From: Eukaryota sp. TZLM1-RC | Taxonomy: Eukaryota; Metamonada: BaSk clade | Direction: 5' to 3' | NCBI GenBank assembly: GCA_040285825.1 | Contig: JAUPSS010000002.1 | Coordinates: forward strand, 3,596,001 to 3,660,000 | Length of the DNA stretch: 64,000 nt | Part shown: positions 1 through 9,996 of the stretch, one piece after another | Layout of the letters: each line of letters begins with the position of its first letter | Numbering within the stretch: position 1 is the first letter of the stretch | Made by a program: the position numbers and the translations under genes | Notes under the pieces: generated by a model | Databases searched by the model: none | What the model saw: the letters and a program-made list of their open reading frames with translations, nothing else | Told to the model about the DNA's origin: nothing

Positions 1-457
1 AGAAATAGCCTTGCTGGTAGGCAAAGATAACGTGGTCGTGATCAATTACTGCACAAACAGGGAGTGGAAGATTTTTAATGGTGATGGTTACGTTTTCCAC
101 TACCTTTGGCTTGTTTTTGTTTTGTGCATCAACATGGGTCAAACGAAAGAGTTGGATTCCTCCCTCAACCAGAGTTACTGCGATAGATTGATTGGAATCA
201 CGAGAGACGACATCGGCGATGATGGATGTGGTGGTAACCAAAAGTCGTTTCGCTTCGCACGATGCCACTTGTACGCGAAGGGATGATGCTTGAGAGGACA
301 AAAAGAGCGAATCAGAACTGACAATCTTGACTGGACGTTCCTGTTTCATACTGTACTTAGGAGTCTCCGCAGGAACGACATCTTCTATGTTTTGGAAACG
401 AGCTTGTGCACAGTGCTCAAACGGCCTTGAGAGTATGTTTGGTGGATGAACATTCAT
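1..457 (-). CDS. 5' part of an unrecognised protein, cut by the window edge
   Basis: Reading the minus strand from an ATG at 455-457, the frame stays open for about 152 codons to the edge, so the 3' part is outside the window. The N-terminus is polar (starts MNVHPPNILSRPFEHC). After about 50 residues comes a run of alternating hydrophobic strands (LRVQVASC, KRLLVTTTS, IAVTLVEGGIQLF, VTITIKNLPLPVCAVID, HVIFAYQQGYF), which looks like beta-propeller or WD40-type blades. I do not recognise the family. A long open frame in an AT-rich region with no LINE similarity supports a real gene. A remnant LINE begins about 80 bp upstream of the start, so its promoter is short or disturbed. An undetected short intron is possible. 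Confidence 0.6.
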   Translation of the reverse strand, partial: MNVHPPNILSRPFEHCAQARFQNIEDVVPAETPKYSMKQERPVKIVSSDSLFLSSQASSLRVQVASCEAKRLLVTTTSIIADVVSRDSNQSIAVTLVEGGIQLFRLTHVDAQNKNKPKVVENVTITIKNLPLPVCAVIDHDHVIFAYQQGYF

Positions 458-537
458 GTGTACTTGAAGAGAAGAAATTTTCCAAATATTTTGCACTTTT
501 GACTGTTTCAAATTTCTTGGTTGCCGGATAAAAAGTG

Positions 538-1330
538 TACCTCAAATTACGATTGAATTACAAATTAAGTGGGAAAAAGAGAGAATTGAACTTTCTTCGA
601 TTCCTTCCTTAGATTTAGAAAAACATATTAAGTTATTTATGCTTAAAATTTGCTACACTGGGTGAATAACCCACATTTGGGGATCTTGTGCTCCCTTACA
701 GCAATGATTTTTTGTCGATCCTTCAATTCATTGGATATAAAATCGTTTGTTGATATATTCAATGTAGATCCAGGAATGTTGAAAAATCACTTATTTTCGA
801 CAGCAATTTGTAGAGGTGTAGGATTTACTAAATTCTCTATTTTGTGCGAAACGGTTTTTTTGGATGGATGCAAAAAATTTCAAGTGTCCAAGTCTTTTCC
901 CCAATCATTTGAGGAAATTCTGGACCGATCTCTTTTCAATTTGCAGTTTTGCTGTAAAAAGCTTAAGCAAAAAGTCTGGATTTTGATTGGCCAAGAAAAA
1001 GATCCCGCTTTTGCAAATCTTTTACAAGATTAGGGTGATATTGCCTCTTCTGCGCTAGTAACATCCATTCCTCAAGTTAATGGCACTTTCTGAACGGATT
1101 TTCCCTGGACTTAGAATACGAGAGTTCGTTCCTTTATCGGGCGTGATAATTTTCCTCATTATTCAATTTGTAAGTGTAATCGACAAATTACAAATACTCA
1201 TTTGTTAATTTGTAAACATTTTATTACTGTTAGAAGCAAGATTCGTGATGCTGTAAGATACCAATTATATTGCATGTGCAAGTCTTCTAGAATTGAATCT
1301 TTTTTGGAACCTCTGTTGTCAAATCGGTTC
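538..1330 (+). mobile_element. LINE-I remnant
   Basis: Degenerate copy of the same retrotransposon as the better copy at 8075-9996. Matching blocks run in order: a thumb segment (FCRSFNSLDIKSFVDIFNVD, then GMLKNHLFSTAICRGVGFTK), the Lys-rich linker and the Cys/His knuckle with the following SKIRDAVR-like stretch. Stops and frameshifts break it throughout, and neither the 5' RT core nor the 3' end is present. No target duplication found. Confidence 0.75.
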
Positions 1331-1960
1331 TGATTTAAAATCTGTTTTGACACTATATAAGGTATTTGCAGACAAAAAACATGACACGATACTGAACTGC
1401 TCTGCCAAACAATAGTACCCTTTTTCCACATGCTCTAAATATATTCTTCTTTATTGCGTTTCTGTTTTCCTGGAAGTTCAACTAATTGTTTTTGTGGTTT
1501 CAATTGCTGATTGTTTCGTAATGTTTAGCGTTTTTGCTCAACTGCTGTGTAAAGAACAAAAATTATTCAAATAATCTTGTCAGAGATTCCAAGCTGAACT
1601 ATTTTAATCAAAAAAGCTTGACGCGTGGCAGCTCTACCGTTTTGACATTATAATCTAAACTTTCAGCCTTTGAGGATGTTGGATCATGACTCAAACTGCC
1701 GGTAGAGAAACATAAGAATTAGAACAGGAAGGTTACCCCACATATAACATAAGATTTTTTATTACATCGACCAACATATTAATAGGATTATCCCTTCTCA
1801 AATACAAATGACAATATCAGGATCAGCATTCAATAAGCAATTTAAACAGGTCTGACAAGCTTAGTGTTTTTGGAATTAAAAATGCATGAGACGGCCGTCA
1901 TAGAAGCATATGTAAAATTGACATTGTAATACGATTGAGATAGATGGTTTTACCTGCAAA
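1331..1960. other. no gene seen
   Basis: AT-rich sequence between two LINE remnants. I see no long frame, spliced gene or repeat in it. Confidence 0.4.
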
Positions 1961-2881
1961 GTGCCAAAACTCATAAATGTGCAAAGATAAACTTATTTTT
2001 TCCAACAAAAAACTGAACAAAGCTTTATTGGCCGAGCCAAAATGAACATTAAAATCCAAACCTTCACAAATTACTGTTAATTTTTGTTGCAATTTATAAC
2101 ACAATACCTTAAATTAACTAGTGTTCTAGGTGATATTTCCTGCACATGATCGGAAAAAGCATTTACTCCAGATTTTAGGAGGCAAACCATCACGAGCATT
2201 TTCAAGGTCTCTTAGATAATTATTGCTTGTAAAATTCAATAATTTAGCATCATTTGGAAAACGATTGCAAAATTCAAAAACAAAATTTTTCCCTCGACCA
2301 AGGAAAGCAGCTTGACAGAGAACAGACATTTTAGTGAAATTAATGTCACCAAAATTAGATGATGAAAATACATGACTTCGAATAAGTTCAGGATTGACAT
2401 CAATCAAAGATGCAAAAAATATTGTTCTTAAGTACTTAAAAGAGCGGAAAAACTCACGTGAAATATTAGAAGATGTTGTTCTTAAAAAATGAGTACCTTT
2501 ACCGGAGTAACAGATTTTTAAAATAAACACTTAAAATGTTTCTCTATTTCAAATAAAGAAATTGTATCAAGTTCAGAACCCAATTTCATTAAAAGATTAC
2601 TTCAATTCGTCAGTTATCTTCGGCATATTTCCAAGCCAACAAGCAAGGAAACGAAATGCATCTGAGGAATAATTTACAAAAGAAATTTCAACATCATCAA
2701 TGGTTCAACTATCTTTTATAGTTCCTATGAGGAAAGATTTGTTGGGGTTGAGCAAAACACCAATGTTTTTGTAAAAAATGAGCTTCAGTGGCAATTTCAT
2801 TCAAAACATTCAACGCACCAATAATTAAAGTATCATCCATATTTCCTACTATTTTCCACATAGGACAACTTTTACTGAAAT

Positions 2882-3024
2882 TGTTGTTGTTATTAATAAA
2901 CTAAATTGGTAGACAGATGAGAAATTCACATGATGGCGTGGCAGCTGTTTAACAACAAGTATTTTTATTAATAAAGTTCTCTTTTCTTTCTTTACTTTTT
3001 TGGTATTTCTGCCTAACGACATCA
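2882..3024 (+). repeat. 5' LTR of the gag-only element
   Basis: Starts TGTTGTTGTTATTAATAAAC and ends CTAACGACATCA. Diverges from the 3' LTR at several positions, so this is an older insertion than the gypsy element at 32282. Confidence 0.85.
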
Positions 3025-3037
3025 ATAATTATTGGCC
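3025..3037 (+). other. conserved LTR-interior junction, candidate primer binding site
   Basis: ATAATTATTGGCC begins at the first base after the LTR. The same 13-mer follows the gypsy 5' LTR (32472), and a one-base variant follows the mini-element LTR (49909). Position fits a reverse transcription primer site; the primer is unknown. Confidence 0.55.
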
Positions 3038-3048
3038 CTCATTGCAGA

Positions 3049-3796
3049 TGATATCTACACGCGTACTACATCCGTCCCTTGCTTCTATGAAAGTGGATGA
3101 TGTTTTGCTGTTCCTACAACAGTGGAAGGTGTACTCTTCTGTTACACCGAAGAAGGACCTTGTTCGAGCAAGGCTCCTCGTTGACCCCTACTTGTTAGAA
3201 TCATTGGTTTTTACAAGACCTGGGGTTGATTCATCCGATGAGGTGTTTCTGGATCATTTAAAATCCTCCACCTCGTTTTCCTCGTACGAGGAATTCAACT
3301 TGGTGATGGCTGAGTTGAAGGTTGATGTCCGGAAGGGGCGACGTCCGTGAACGTGTGGCTGCTACCTGAGAATTTTACTCCAGGCGAAGAGCAGGGATTA
3401 CGGACTGAAATTGCCTGACTCAGCCTTCAAAATTAAATTCGCCAAGGGTATACTTCCATTAGGATTGCAGAAATTTCTGATTTCTCGAATTCGGGACGAG
3501 GTCTTCCCCAATTTTCCCACATTGGTAAATACCACAGAGGATGAACTACTTGATTGCGAGAAACTTCTTGGAACAGGTCTTTAAAGACTGTTCCTGAAAA
3601 TACTGACTCTGTGCGTCAAGCTGGTATGACGTCTCGTTCATCCCATAGGTCTCGCAATCTGACTGACGGGACATGTTTCAAATGTCATCAGAAAGGTCAT
3701 CTAGTTCGTAATTGTTCCTCAAAAGTTAAACACGGAGTAAATGATCTACACCACGTGCCTCAGTATCTCACAAAATTCCTATCTTCATTTAGCTGA
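3049..3796 (+). pseudogene. Gag remnant with zinc knuckle
   Basis: Open from ATG 3049 to the stop at about 3350. After frame changes similar coding resumes (LPDSAFKIKFAKGILPLGLQ near 3410-3470). A third segment at 3554-3796 carries CFKCHQKGHLVRNC, a classical C-x2-C-x4-H-x4-C nucleocapsid knuckle (about 3680-3720). The frame is broken at least twice, so no full Gag is made. No Pol follows. Confidence 0.7.
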
Positions 3797-3836
3797 ATGG
3801 TTTACGAAACTGTTGAAAGAAAATGGGAAGAAGTAG

Positions 3837-3979
3837 TGTTTTTGTTACTGATAAACTAACCTGATGGAGAGATGAGCAATTCACATGATGACGTGGGACT
3901 TGTTCAGCAACAAGTATTTTTATTAATATAGCTCTCTTTTCTCTCTTTACTTCTTTGGTATTTCTGGCTAACGGCATCA
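3837..3979 (+). repeat. 3' LTR of the gag-only element
   Basis: Starts TGTTTTTGTTACTGATAAAC and ends CTAACGGCATCA. The preceding purine run GGGAAGAAGTAG (3825-3836) is the polypurine-tract candidate and equals the one before the gypsy 3' LTR. Confidence 0.85.
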
Positions 3980-4382
3980 ACATGAATCAAAAACTTGTGA
4001 ATTGCTAAACAGAACAGTAATGGCCCAAGTAGATCACCTTGCTTAACTCCAGTAGATGAGAATAGAGTATAAGAATCATAAATTAGTTCACTGGCTTTGC
4101 CATCAGATAAATAAAACTGGTTAATAAATTGTGGAAATTCTTTTTGAACAACATCATCAATTGCACACGGATGTACAGAATTAAAAAAATTTTCAAACTC
4201 TAAATTAAAAAAAATAATTCTCATTATTAGAATTGAAAAATAAATCAGAAGTTAGGGCAGCAACTGATCATATCAGTTGTTTCTACTACAGTGAATCTGT
4301 AGCATTTTTGGATTTTTCCATGAAGATTTTCTTCCATCTTCCACAAGTGTTTCTTTCACTTTTATAGAAAACATCTGTAAGA

Positions 4383-4589
4383 ATGAGGATCCCACCACCC
4401 AAAAAATTGCTTGTTGTGTCTATCATCTTGATCGTGGTTTTCGCTGCTTGGTATCTCTTCTTTACAAAGTTTATAGCCACTCCAAGTCAACCAGAACAGG
4501 AACCTGAACCTTCTCAACCTTCCACATCAACTCCTGCTCAACCTGTCGTTTATCATTATGAACCAACTGCACCTCCGTTAACAGCGTAG
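4383..4589 (+). CDS. small single-pass membrane protein, unknown
   Basis: 68 residues. After a short basic start (MRIPPPKK) comes one strongly hydrophobic helix (LLVVSIILIVVFAAWYLFF, about residues 9-27), then a Pro/Gln/Ser/Glu-rich tail with PSQPEQEPEPSQPSTS. This fits a type II or tail-exposed single-span protein. The sequence just before the ATG (ATCTGTAAGAATG) is also found at the start of the RecQ-like gene at 40641. No family recognised. It could be a chance frame, but the composition (helix plus low-complexity tail) is protein-like. Confidence 0.4.
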   Translation: MRIPPPKKLLVVSIILIVVFAAWYLFFTKFIATPSQPEQEPEPSQPSTSTPAQPVVYHYEPTAPPLTA

Positions 4590-4827
4590 CTCACGATCGG
4601 TTTTGAACTTGTGCTAGCTTCACTTTTAAAAATAAATAAAATCAAACTGTACAGCATACAGAGCACATCCTTCATAATTACACCATCGCCACTAGTCTAA
4701 TTGTGTCATTAGTTGCATAAATAGTTGTTTTCATCTAGTTGAAAGATGTTACATACCATAATACACCCTTCATGTTTGTTGTTACATCACTTTCTCAGTT
4801 GGTTGCATCAAATACTGAATAAATTTA

Positions 4828-5125
4828 CTGATGCTTTGATGGTGTATAGCATTGTCAGTGATTGTTACATGCAGACAACCATTTTCGAAGCATTGGTAGC
4901 CAACCACTACAAACTTGGCCATCGCTCCTATGATGTGATTTACACCAATAACTTTGACAAATTACCCCTGTCTGAGTACAAACACGTAAATCTCTATATT
5001 AATGGTAACAGCCACTCTACCTCAACTTTCAAGGTCCTCTATGATGCTGTTGACAAAGGTCTGAAGCTTACAGTTTTTGGTGGGTCCGTACTATTGGACC
5101 CGTAAATCGGCCGACATATTCATAT
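4828..5125 (+). pseudogene. truncated copy of the five-repeat secreted protein gene
   Basis: Bases 4828-5086 match 25348-25606 (second repeat of the gene at 24693-27896) with only a few differences. From about 5082 the copy jumps to sequence matching 26281-26325 (CCGTACTA, then GGACCCGTA, CGGCCGACATA), so about 675 bp is missing at the junction. The frame ends at 5105. No signal peptide, first repeat or later repeats exist here. Read as a partial duplication with an internal deletion. Confidence 0.85.
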
Positions 5126-6489
5126 TTGTTGATTACAGAAAACATGACCATGCACAGAAAGGGGTTTTGATCAACTCTTAATATAACGTCTTCTTATATA
5201 GATATGATCCTGATAAGGCAAGGTATGAGAGCTTTACCATTAGTTTGTAATTAGCTCATCTGTAATGTTGAGAATTCCTACCACTCATTTGTGTAGTAGC
5301 ATCCACCTTTGGACCCATTTTCCTTTTGAGCTTATCACGTGTATTTTGATTGAAGGGTGTCGCTTTCCTGAGTTGTTTGCTAACTCATTAGTTTGCTTTG
5401 AATGGATGAAGTGTATGCTAATTTTTCATAAATAAATAAATAGTTTGTCGTCAGGTTGATCAAATCAACCAATAGCAGTAACTACCTTAAATTATCATTG
5501 TTATCTAATCCATTAACCATTATTATCTCCATTGAGATTTGAGAAGATGTTGTTGGTGACAAGATTTCGAGTAAAAAGATTATTGAAACAATATGATGAA
5601 AGAAATATTGTGTTAGCTTTTTGTTTGATCTGCTGCACCACATCTGCTGCAACTTTCACAAATGAGCCTTGAGAGTAACATCTTTACTCATTTTTCCCAC
5701 TTTTCAATTTATCTACATTGACAGATTCAATGTCTATTTTTTCAGTAAAAGGAAGGCAGAGGAGAGAAGGAGGGAGAAGTGAGTCATTTAGAATGTTCAC
5801 AGATTGACGTGTTAGCCTTAGCTAAAGTGATTTTCCCGGTCAGGAAGGTGATGACGTAATCTCTAAGAACGTTGAGCAGAATCAAGATTTACAATGTGAG
5901 AAATGAATAATTATATTTGAATGATGGACATAATTAAGAGGATTCTGGAAGTTTGTAGTAATTTTACATTATTAACAAATCAAAGATAATTAATGATCGT
6001 AACTGAGCTTGGTGCACTTAGAAGTCTCCACCCATGATTTTCCAAATCATTCTACTTCATTAAACAACCAAATGCGAGATTCTTTGAACGGTATAGATGT
6101 GTTACATGGATCAGAATATAATTTTTGTTTTTTTAAAGGTGTTGTTCCCTCATCAGCTTCTGCTTTGTTATATCTTACACGGTTTTATGAAAGAACAAAG
6201 TCTCAGTCATTGTTTGTGGAGATATAGAAATATGAAAGGACAGAAAAGATATTGGGAATATATAGATATTAAGTTTAATCTTTTCTTGCAGTGGAATCAA
6301 TAAAAATACCAGCAGTGTAATGGATGATATGCTCAATTTTGTGAATTTATTTCATTATGGAGTTTGAAATGAGTCGTATTTTTCTATAAAATGTAGCTAC
6401 AAGCAACTCTCTACTCGAACTTCAAGTGGAAATGATACAAAAATTGTATTTGTGAAAATGAAAACTACAATTAAAAAACTTAAATCAGA
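5126..6489. other. no convincing gene
   Basis: AT-rich. Short frames exist (for example 6009-6227, plus strand, 72 residues) but show no family features, and I cannot join them with short introns. A short GA-rich patch lies near 5750-5780. Confidence 0.35.
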
Positions 6490-7640
6490 ACTGATTCCCA
6501 TAGACCACAATTTCCTCTACAAAATCTTGATCTGCTTGTTTTCACGATATTGCTTCTCTTATAACTTGAATAAACCGAGCTAGTCCAATAAATATATCGA
6601 ATAGAATTCGTGGCCGCCACAAAAAGACATCAAATCTTTTCACCTTATTTTTGAACCAATTTCTGAAAATCATTCAAATCTTTTTCTTCTTCTACTCATG
6701 GTCTTCTGTTATTAGAAAAAGGAAAAGCAATAAATCAAGTTGGCTGTTTCTATCAGTATTAGTTTCCTCAATATATTTTTCACATTTTCTATGTTATTCT
6801 ATCGTTTTGTATTTACGAGCATCTATAGGATTATTTGTTTCATTCAACCAAAGCGTCATATGCAACATCGGAGGAGATAAAATATAACACAGCTTCAAAG
6901 TTATCAATCCAATCGCAGTAAATAAAACTTCTGTCATCGGAACCAAACTTGCTCAATGACAATGTTTCCTTCAGCAAAGTCTCTTTAATATATGTGAATT
7001 GTTGCATTTCCTGCCATATTAAAAATAGTGTTTTCGACAGCATCATGTGATGAAGAACGATGAGTTATCAAGTCGGAACAATTTGAAGTATTACGTAGGG
7101 TAGAATGTGGTCATTTGGAACAATTACATTTTCTTTTTATAGAAGTCGGTCAATGGGGTTATTCAGATATGATCTCATTTATGTTACAAAAGCGTCACTA
7201 TAACCTCATAACCCTACCATTCGTGGCACAATTGATACCGTTAGGCAGAAAAACCAAAGATGAAAAGAAGAAAAAAGAGGCTTTATTAATAAAGATACTT
7301 ATTCTTGAACAAATGCCACGTCATCACGTGAATTCCTTATTCGTCTTCCAGCCTAGTTTATCAGCAACAACAACACAATGGTGACAAATAATGATGACTC
7401 TGATGACTTGTTCTCAGCACACATTTTTGTTATAAGTGATGATCAAGATCTTGATCTGAAGCAGCTGAGCTGCATAAATGTTCAAACAGATCATTTTCTC
7501 TCATTTTGGTCATTCAATTTTGTAATGTTCAAGGAGTGTATTTTAAATTCAAATAATTTTTGTATGGAACACCGCCATTGGGTGATTAAGGAGAACCTTG
7601 ATTCCATTTTTTTCACAAAAACTAAAAGTTATTTTCCAAT
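6490..7640 (-). mobile_element. LINE-II remnant carrying a nested solo LTR
   Basis: Minus-strand remnant of the family best seen at 20320-21770 and 56851-57934. The characteristic 3' coding end (FVEEIL) starts near 6515, the block matching KETLSLNNFGSDDRG lies near 6910-6990, and the DLDLKQLSC-like stretch lies near 7450. A solo LTR splits it at 7233-7375. Heavily mutated. Confidence 0.75.
7233..7375 (-). repeat. solo LTR of the gag-only element family
   Basis: 143 bp in reverse orientation, TG...CA, matching the LTRs at 2882 and 3837. It is flanked by a perfect 4-bp duplication, CAAT (7229-7232 and 7376-7379). The flanking LINE-II sequence is continuous when the LTR and one CAAT are removed. 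No interior remains, as expected after LTR-LTR recombination. Confidence 0.88.
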
Positions 7641-8074
7641 GCAAGCAAAACAATAAAACAAACAGGAACTCAATTTTCTCAATACTTGCATCAACATCAT
7701 CAAATCTCTTCAGTGTGCGATCTTCCTACTCTATTCCTAATTGTAACAGTGCTTTGGTTATCATTTTTGTACTTGCTTGGATAATACTAAAAGCAATTCT
7801 GTTGTGCCAGGAATTGAAGTTTGCCCTTTTCCTGCTCTATTTTCATTAAACATTTGAAACCTTGGAGAAGTTTAATCCCATATAGTCCAATGGTACCAAA
7901 AAGAGAAACAACAAATGGAACCAGCTCATACGTCACACGCTCAACAGGCCCAAGTTGAGATAAGGGCTTCTTGTAATTTTTGATTTGCCCTTTACAGCAA
8001 AGCAAAGTGGAGTTTCATCCTTTTTAGTAAAATCAATTGCTGATTCTTTACAAACATCAACAATGACGACAACA

Positions 8075-9996
8075 TTTTAATTCTGTAAAGCGAGAAGCAA
8101 TTTTTGAAGTTATTAAATCTGATTTTCCTGAGCTATCGAGTTTTTTCTACCATTTTTATGGGAAACAATCAGATTTAATTTTTAATTCATTTGGTCTTAA
8201 ATCATCTTCTGGAGTGAAGCAGGGAGATCCTTTAGGCCCATTATTGTTTTGTTTAGCTATTCACAAAACTTTAAATATCATTAAGCAAAAATACCCTTCT
8301 ATAAAATTAGTTGCTTATATGGATGATATATCCTTGATTGGTTCATTTGATTTACTAGAATTGGTTGCTCAAGAAATTGCCGATTCATATGAAAATATTG
8401 GGCTTCATCTTAATGCCAGCAAATGTCTTCTGATTGGCTCTTCTGCTCAAGACCTCGTGATGAACGATTCTATTGTCCCTTTTACTAATTATAGTAGTGA
8501 TGCTTTTAAGTTCCTTGGTTGTTGGTTAGGAAACGTGTCTCAAATTCAGAATGAATTGCAAGTTATTTTGGAAAAAATGAAAATTGAACTTGATTCAATT
8601 TCTTCTTTAGATATAGAAAAGCATATTAAATTTTTCATGCTTAAAATTTGCTACACTGGGAGAATAACCCACATTTTGAGCTCTTGTGCTCCTTCCACAG
8701 CATTAGATTTTTGTCGTTCATTTAATTCATTGAGAACAGAATTTTTTGCTGATTTATTGGATGTTGAACCAGGAATGTTGAAAAACCATTTATTTTCTTC
8801 AGCAAATTTGGGTGGTATTGGATTTACTAAATCTTCAATTTTGTGTCAATCAGCATTCTTAGGTGGTGGCAAAAATTTTATTTATGAATTTTCTCGTAGA
8901 TTTCCTGATGATTCTCATCTGTTAGTTCCCAATTGCAGTCCCTATTTGTATGAGTTATCTTGTGAACTTGAAAAATTGCCGCCACAAATTTGGACCAAAT
9001 GTTTTCCTCAATCAATTCAAGAAATTCCAAACCGATCTCTTTTTAATTAACAGTTTTGCTGTAAAAAGCTTCAACAAAAATTGTCAAAGATTTTTGAAAG
9101 CTTGGATTTTGATGTTAGACTTGGCTGGGTCAAGAAGAAGAATCCCGCTTTTGCAAATCTTTTACAAGATATGTGTGACAGTACTTCTTCTGCCTTAGTA
9201 ACAACAATTCCACAAGTTTATGGTACTCTCTTATCCGTTTCTGCTTGGACTCTGAATATGAGATTTCATTTCTTTATCTGGCCTGATAATTTACCTCATA
9301 ATTTAATTTGTAAATGTTCTCGAGAAATTACAACTACTCATTTGTTAAATTGTAAACATTTTATTACTTTTAGAAGCAAGGTTCATGATGCTGTAAGAGA
9401 CCAGTTATATTGTATGTGTAAATCTCATAGAATTGAATCCTTCTTGGAACCTCTGTTGTCAAATCTGTTTGATGCTGAAGATGATTTTCATAAGAATAAT
9501 AGAGGTGATGTTATATTACCTGGATTAGATGGAAGTTTCATTTTATTGGATGTAATGTCTGTTGATCCTTGTAATGCCTCAAATAAAAGGCTTGTTAATT
9601 CTGAAATTCATAATCCTCTTTCAAATGCTGAAAATTTTAAATTCAAAAAATACAATGAACCTTTGTCTAAATTGGCCAGTCTACAGCATGCAAAATACAA
9701 TTTGTATCCATTTGTATTTTCTCTTTTTGGTTCACTTGCACCAACTGCTTTACGTTTTTTGGATGATTTTGAAATGATTGTAAAGAGAAGAACTGGCAGA
9801 AATTTCAACAGATTGTTTTGGCAAAATAGAATTGTGTTTTCTATTTTTAAGGGGATGTTGAAGATGGTTTCTGATGCTTTGCGTTCTCTTGGTTCTTACT
9901 ATGAGAGAGTTGCATCTAGTGTTTTTGTTCTGGGAGAGATGGATTTTTTAGATGTTGATTTATAGGTTTTGAATAAAATTAAAATTAAATAAAAAA
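8075..9996 (+). mobile_element. LINE-I retrotransposon, 5'-truncated, with 13-bp target duplication
   Basis: Best-preserved LINE-I copy. It is flanked by AATGACGACAACA at 8062-8074 and 9997-10009, which is a 13-bp target-site duplication. The 5' end is cut inside the RT core and the 3' end is an A-rich tail after TAAATAAAAAAA. Beyond the duplications the host sequence is LINE-III on the other strand. The copy at 63140-64000 is nearly identical over the shared RT part, so the family was recently active. Confidence 0.9.
8079..9965 (+). pseudogene. LINE-I polyprotein: RT, zinc knuckle and RLE-like nuclease
   Basis: One frame runs from 8079 to 9965, broken by a single TAA at 9048-9050; other copies have a sense codon there. 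In order it holds the RT palm (GVKQGDPLGPLLFCLAIHKT and YMDD near 8320), the thumb, a CKCSREITTTHLLNCKH knuckle near 9310-9360, then RGDVILPGLDGS...LLDVMSVD near 9500-9560. That last block matches the R-x-D-V...D-V core of PD-(D/E)XK restriction-like endonucleases of REL-type LINEs. A conserved C-terminal helix region (FVFSLFGSLAPTALRFLDDF) follows. Function: target-primed reverse transcription. N-terminus missing. Confidence 0.85.

Larger units (their letters stand above)
2882..3979 (+). mobile_element. gag-only LTR retroelement (TR-GAG-like)
   Basis: Two 143-bp LTRs (2882-3024 and 3837-3979), both TG...CA, flank an 812-bp interior. The interior starts with ATAATTATTGGCC (3025-3037), codes only Gag-like sequence with a CCHC zinc knuckle, and ends in a purine tract GGGAAGAAGTAG directly before the 3' LTR. 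No protease, RT or integrase sequence is present, so the element is non-autonomous by structure. Flanks are AAAT and ACAT, an imperfect 4-bp duplication. It sits inside a LINE on the opposite strand. Solo LTRs of the same family lie at 7233-7375 and 61111-61252. Confidence 0.85.
1960..4250 (-). mobile_element. LINE remnant (LINE-I type), split by an LTR element
   Basis: On the minus strand this reads as a LINE RT: VKQGDLLGPLLFCLAIHKFL near 3990-4060, then, on the far side of the inserted element at 2882-3979, a MDDTLIIG segment (RT active site, about 2830-2850), the thumb (REFFRSFKYLRTIFFASLID) and the CYKLQQKL linker near 2080. The protein similarity resumes across the insertion, so one LINE copy was interrupted after it had landed. 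Frameshifts and stops are present throughout, so it is inactive. Confidence 0.8.

Noticed and set aside
11-286. Plus-strand frame of 91 codons at the left edge
   Set aside because: The opposite strand has a longer, more protein-like frame running off the window; the plus frame has no domain features.
8214-9965. Host genes suggested by the long LINE frames
   Set aside because: YMDD reverse transcriptase, target duplications and many copies show mobile elements, not host proteins.
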